A stretch of DNA of 64,000 nt from Axinella damicornis (Eukaryota; Porifera; Demospongiae; Axinellida; Axinellidae): NCBI GenBank assembly GCA_963931865.1, contig OZ007509.1:16655815-16719814 (forward strand). The letters run 5' to 3'. The number at the start of each line of letters is the position of its first letter. The first letter of the stretch is position 1. Shown piece after piece: positions 60,215 through 64,000 of this stretch. Below the pieces are notes generated by a model that had not been told where the DNA came from, ran no database searches, and saw only the letters and a list, made by a program, of their open reading frames with translations. Made by a program: the position numbers and the translations under genes.

Positions 60215-62108
60215 ATGCCGCACGGTAGGTCCAGCCCTGCCGGCCGAACGATAACCTTGCCGTTGGTCACAGTACTGCTGTTGTGTGCCTCCATCCCCTG
60301 CTTAGCAGATGAACACAGCCACACAGTAAGTTAACTATGCTGGAACCCTCTGCCAGTGATAGAGGTATGTCTGAGTAGCTTCTTAGGATGACTGAAATTC
60401 AATCTCATGCACTCAAAGAGCATTCCTGATTCTCAAGGTCCAGCACCCAGCAATGAGCTAAGTTCAGAGGTTAGGCTTGTGATAATAGTCAAATGCAGAT
60501 GTTGACTGATGGATAATGTTGTGTGTACAGCTAGCCCACTGCCACTCCCAACTTCATCTTCACCCACCACTTTCAGTGTCTCAGTCTAACCTCTAGTACT
60601 CTAGTAAATCTGTAGTAATCTGTAGTAATCTCTAGTAATCTCTAGTAATCTCCAGTAATCTTCAGTAATCTCTAGTAAACTCCAAGGCTGTTGATATAGG
60701 CAGTTCAATTGACAAGTGGGCATTATGGATAGATACATGTAGAGTCCCCCTGGTCCAGGTTGAGTAGTGTATGGCATCAACCCCTGTGCTGCTCCCCTCT
60801 CCCCCCCCCCCCCCCCCCCCCCTCTCCAGTATGAAGACCACGAGGAGGTGGTGGTATGGATGAACACAGTCGGACCCTACCACAACCGGCAGGAGACCTA
60901 CAACTACTTCTCGTTGCCGTTCTGCAAGGGCCCACAGACGGAGATCGGCCACTACCATGAGACTCTTGGGGAGGCGTTGCAGGGGGTGGAGCTGGAGTTC
61001 AGTGGACTTGAGATCGGATTCAAGGGTGGGCCTAATCTTGACACTGTTATATATCTTGGTTGACGATTCTCTTACTCACTGACCGCTGGTTGATGAAGTA
61101 GGCTTAGACAATGTGCTGGAGATATGTAGGGTCAAGTGCTAGAAATGACTTTGAGAAAGAATATGTACGTCATATAGTTACATCAACATCACTGTTACAG
61201 TAGTACATGTATATCTCTGTACTTCATAATGATGACATCATCTTCATTGCATCATTCTCTGTACTTCATAATGATGACATCGTCTTCATTGCATCATCAT
61301 GCTCTCTTGACTCCATGCCTCAACACCAATTGGTAGATCACAACTGGAGATTAGTACTATTAGGAGACATCCTTTCTAGATTTGATGTGAGAGTACGGTC
61401 ACAACGTCACTTTTAGATTAGTTAGAGGTGTTCATCTCTCTCTGCAGACTCGGTCGTGAGGAAGGAGTACTGCAGCATTGAGCTGACCGAGGGCAGGCTC
61501 AAAGCCTTTGTGTACGCCATCAGGAACCACTACTGGTACCAGATGTACCTTGGTGAGTCAGTCCGCTTGCTTGATGGTCAGCTCAGGAGTGATCAGCATG
61601 CCACAATTCAGCTGTGTTCATCCTAAGCAGCTGTTCCATCTAACCGTGGGATCATCTACATGTAGCCATGTGGTTGCATCTAGCCATGAGATACAGTCCC
61701 ATCTGGCCATGTGATGTAGTTCCCTCCAACCGGTGGTACAGTGTACATCATGGATAACAGAGCACAGGGAAGCATCTAGCCATCCGGGGGATAGTGCCAT
61801 TCCCAGGCCCTGGCCAGCTCATTCCCAGGCCCTGCCCAGCTTTTTGTCGCTTTCAGTATGGATAAGTGCTTATCCGTACTGAAAGCAACGAAAGGCTGGG
61901 CGGGGCCTGGGAACGAGGCTAGTTGTGAAATGTAGTTGTGTCTAGGTGTGAGCCCATGTAGCCATGAGAAGTGTGAGGGGGTGATAATTAGGATGATAGT
62001 AGCCTATTTTGCGTGGCCTTGGGAATGAGGCCAGGATGATAGCAGATCCCATTATCATTGCTCTCTGTCTGTGTTGTTCACACCCACCCACACCCACACC
62101 CACCCACA

Positions 62109-62165
<57 letters not shown>

Positions 62166-63549
62166 CACTAACACACATACACACACACACATGCAATACA
62201 CACACACTCTCATGTTGCTGTCGTAGATGATCTGCCAATATGGGGTAAGTTGAGTCTTGGAATACATGTACATGTAGCTACAGTGTATTAGCCTCGTTCC
62301 CAGGCCTGCGCGCCGCTTTCGGTTGCACGAAAGATCGCGGAGGGCCTGGTATGTTTCCTCACGTACGTGACGTCGAGGGTAGAGAAAGGACTTAATTGAA
62401 CGTGGGCGAACTGGGACTCAGAACAGCAAGAAGAGCAAAGGTACGAGGTAACTTACCACGTACACGTATTTTGCTAGCGGGGGGGCGACTTTTATACACA
62501 CCAAGCGTTGAATGTGTAGTTGATTGAACAATATGCAAAACTTCGCTGTTTCATTCTGAAATTTTGGCCGTTTGTCGATTACGTAATGCTCACGTGAGGA
62601 AACATACCAGGCTCTCCCCGCTTTTCTGTACTGCAAGCGACAAAAAGCTGGGCGGGGCCTGGGAACGAGGCTAACAGTGTGTACTGTTCATGGCCATACC
62701 TGGAAGCTTATTAGCACTAAATATCTGTGTACATGTATACTAGTTGTATTAGCCTCGTTCCCAGGCTGTCTCAGGCCTGGGAACGAGGCTATAGTTGTAT
62801 GTACATGTATGTGAGGACAGTACATGTAGCAGCCCCATGTTCTTGCCACTGATCAGCATTGTTCCACTGCGTCCAAATGCATAACAGCTAGCTCCAGTAT
62901 CTGTTAGTTCTTACCAGCCTCGCTTTGGACGTACGTGAGAGTGTTGAAAGTACCAATATGAATAGCTTGTACCTTGTACCCCCCAGTACGTGTACATGCC
63001 ATTCGTCCTCTGGTGCACAGGCATTGTAGGAGAGGTTGAAGACGGGGACGATGGAGAGAGTGAGTACTACTTGTGGACGCACAAGAAGTTGGATATCGGG
63101 TACAATGGTGACAAGGTGAGATGAAGACAGTAATAGTCTCCTGGTACCGTATCCGGAACCTTTTTACCAGCTGAAGTGGTGAAATTGGCGAAATGCTAAG
63201 TACTATTAGCGGGAAAGTTTTTCTGATTGAATATTTTACCCAGTGAAATTTCTTAGCTGCACATACCCGTTGTCAAGTTGTTGCTAAGTTTCACAAAGAT
63301 TACATGTCATACAGTACTAGCCTCGTCCCCACGCGGCCTGGGAACGAGGCTAATACAGTACCTGCTATATACATGTACATGTACATGTAGGAGGGGCTGT
63401 ATTTGTGTTGTAGCACCTCCCTGGGGACGTCAATGTGTACGTGTAGATATTCCTGTGTCGCTGTCTGTCTTCAGGTTGTTGATGTGAATCTCACCAGTGA
63501 GGGGAAGGTGAAGCTGGAGGCCGGAATGACCTTGTCCTTCACGTACCAG
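60215..63549 (+). CDS. TM9SF3: Transmembrane 9 superfamily member 3, N-terminal lumenal part (runs off the window)
   Basis: Six exons: 60215-60325, 60830-61025, 61448-61552, 62227-62244, 63021-63115 and 63475-63549, all in phase. The start gives a signal peptide ([20 protein letters not shown]). The lumenal domain matches TM9SF3 closely: [70 protein letters not shown] and [15 protein letters not shown]9SF3 and not TM9SF1 is indicated by the [16 protein letters not shown] segment. The nine membrane helices are expected downstream, beyond 64000. Family members sit in endosomes and Golgi and help sort membrane proteins. Exon 4 is only 18 bases. Intron 1 ends in a 22-base poly-C run that serves as the polypyrimidine tract. 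Confidence 0.93.
60595..60685 (+). repeat. TAGTAATCTC 10-base tandem repeat
   Basis: About nine units of CTCTAGTAAT/CTGTAGTAAT in intron 1 of TM9SF3. Confidence 0.85.
61798..61922. repeat. Palindrome family copy, long form
   Basis: CATTCCCAGGCCCTGCCCAG, AGCTTTTTGTCGCTTTCAGT, a short centre, then the complement ending GGGGCCTGGGAACGAGGCTA, in intron 3 of TM9SF3. AAGCTGGGCGGGGCC and TTGTCGCTTTCAGT are shared with the copies at 23470 and 62289. Confidence 0.8.
62083..62190 (+). repeat. CA microsatellite
   Basis: CACACA runs with CC and TG interruptions, about 50 units, shortly before the 18-base exon of TM9SF3. Confidence 0.9.
62289..62673. mobile_element. 385-bp inverted-repeat element of the TAGCCTCGTTCCCAGG family
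   Basis: Begins TAGCCTCGTTCCCAGGCC and ends with GGCCTGGGAACGAGGCTA. Further in, GGCCTGGTATGTTTCCTCAC on the left is mirrored by GTGAGGAAACATACCAGGC on the right. It looks like a longer parent of the short palindromes scattered nearby. Confidence 0.75.
62750..62791. repeat. 42-base palindrome of the same family
   Basis: TAGCCTCGTTCCCAGGC and its exact complement with an eight-base centre, in intron 4 of TM9SF3. Confidence 0.95.
63318..63352. repeat. 35-base palindrome of the same family
   Basis: TAGCCTCGTCCCC on the left and GGGAACGAGGCTA on the right with nine bases between, in intron 5 of TM9SF3. The left arm has one substitution. Confidence 0.85.
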
Positions 63550-64000
63550 GTTTGCCACTTGTGTGTAATAGTGGGTAGTTATACTCTCGTCTGTAAGTAC
63601 ATGTACGTGCTTGCAGTTCTTAGCCAGCCCACATGGCATGGGAATGAGGCCAAGTTACAATAGTTCTGTACATACTATAGGCACTCCGCTATTCTTTGCA
63701 TCAATATGGAATTGTAAATTCTGAAATTGTATTGTACACCTGTATGTACATTTGTAAGGTGAATGGTTTCCTATGGCACATTGTAATGTTGCGACTTGCA
63801 GCTGTTATCAGCAAGCATTGACCCAGGACAGTCTTACCAATGTTGTGATAGTTACAAGTTACAAGCAGTTATTGGGGCGAGTGTGAGCGAGCCCCACATA
63901 GACGAGTTTGCAAATTTTCCATATCTATAATTATATAATATTATATTTGTATCGTACGTCGTGCCGTAAATCACTTCCTGCTCTTATTTCGCGTATTCTT
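63550..64000. other. TM9SF3 intron 6 (partial)
   Basis: No further TM9SF3 exon is recognisable before the window ends. A half palindrome (TGGGAATGAGGCCA) is near 63640. Confidence 0.6.

Overview
The window looks like nuclear DNA of a demosponge. Genes are split by short GT-AG introns, one deduced intron is GC-AG, base composition is AT-rich, and the protein families present (death-domain proteins, kelch proteins, ASCC1, TM9SF3, archaemetzincin, a PPP1R3-type CBM21 protein) are animal ones. Several repeats and one unnamed domain look to me like those of Amphimedon-type sponges; that placement is inference. There is one 200-base assembly gap (16830-17029).

Layout. 1-7 kb: a decayed two-exon pseudogene (+), the first death-domain/coiled-coil/kelch gene (-), and an exon for an unnamed domain carrying an exact 120-bp internal duplication (-). 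7-20 kb is repeat-dominated: tandem promoter/first-exon-like units (7.8-9.3 kb), a foldback-type element with long inverted GGTTAACA arrays around PHD and transposase fragments (9.8-12.5 kb), an inverted repeat made of GGACT satellites, an orphan death-domain exon, a TTAA-ended MITE, poly-G and poly-C runs, and a GGTTCC satellite that switches strand in its middle. 20-23 kb: second death-domain/kelch gene, a segmental duplicate of the first. 24.5-27.2 kb: complete secreted endonuclease/exonuclease/phosphatase-family gene (+). 28-33 kb: a dead and an intact copy of a CBM21 exon (-). 34.9-43.8 kb: an orphan death-domain exon, a third death-domain/kelch gene (-) and a fourth (+), divergently arranged, with two transposons in introns of the fourth. 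45 kb: P-element/THAP9-like transposase remnant. 46.4-47.5 kb: archaemetzincin (-). 49.1-53.1 kb: complete eight-exon ASCC1 (-). 60.2-63.5 kb: first six exons of TM9SF3 (+), running off the window.

The most interesting content is the paralogous family joining an N-terminal death domain to a charged coiled coil and a C-terminal kelch propeller: four full copies and two single-exon death-domain relics within 43 kb. Intron phases (2 then 1) are conserved, and short lineage-specific exons sit between death domain and coiled coil. I do not recognise this architecture as a described family. The family layout implies adaptor or sensor proteins (death-domain homotypic contacts plus a ligand-binding propeller), but function is inference. 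The other genes are housekeeping: ASCC1 (RNA/alkylation-repair complex subunit), TM9SF3 (endomembrane protein), archaemetzincin (metalloprotease) and a glycogen-targeting PP1 subunit. A second theme is the density of short perfect palindromes with the core TAGCCTCGTTCCCAGGC, concentrated in introns and flanks from 48 to 64 kb.
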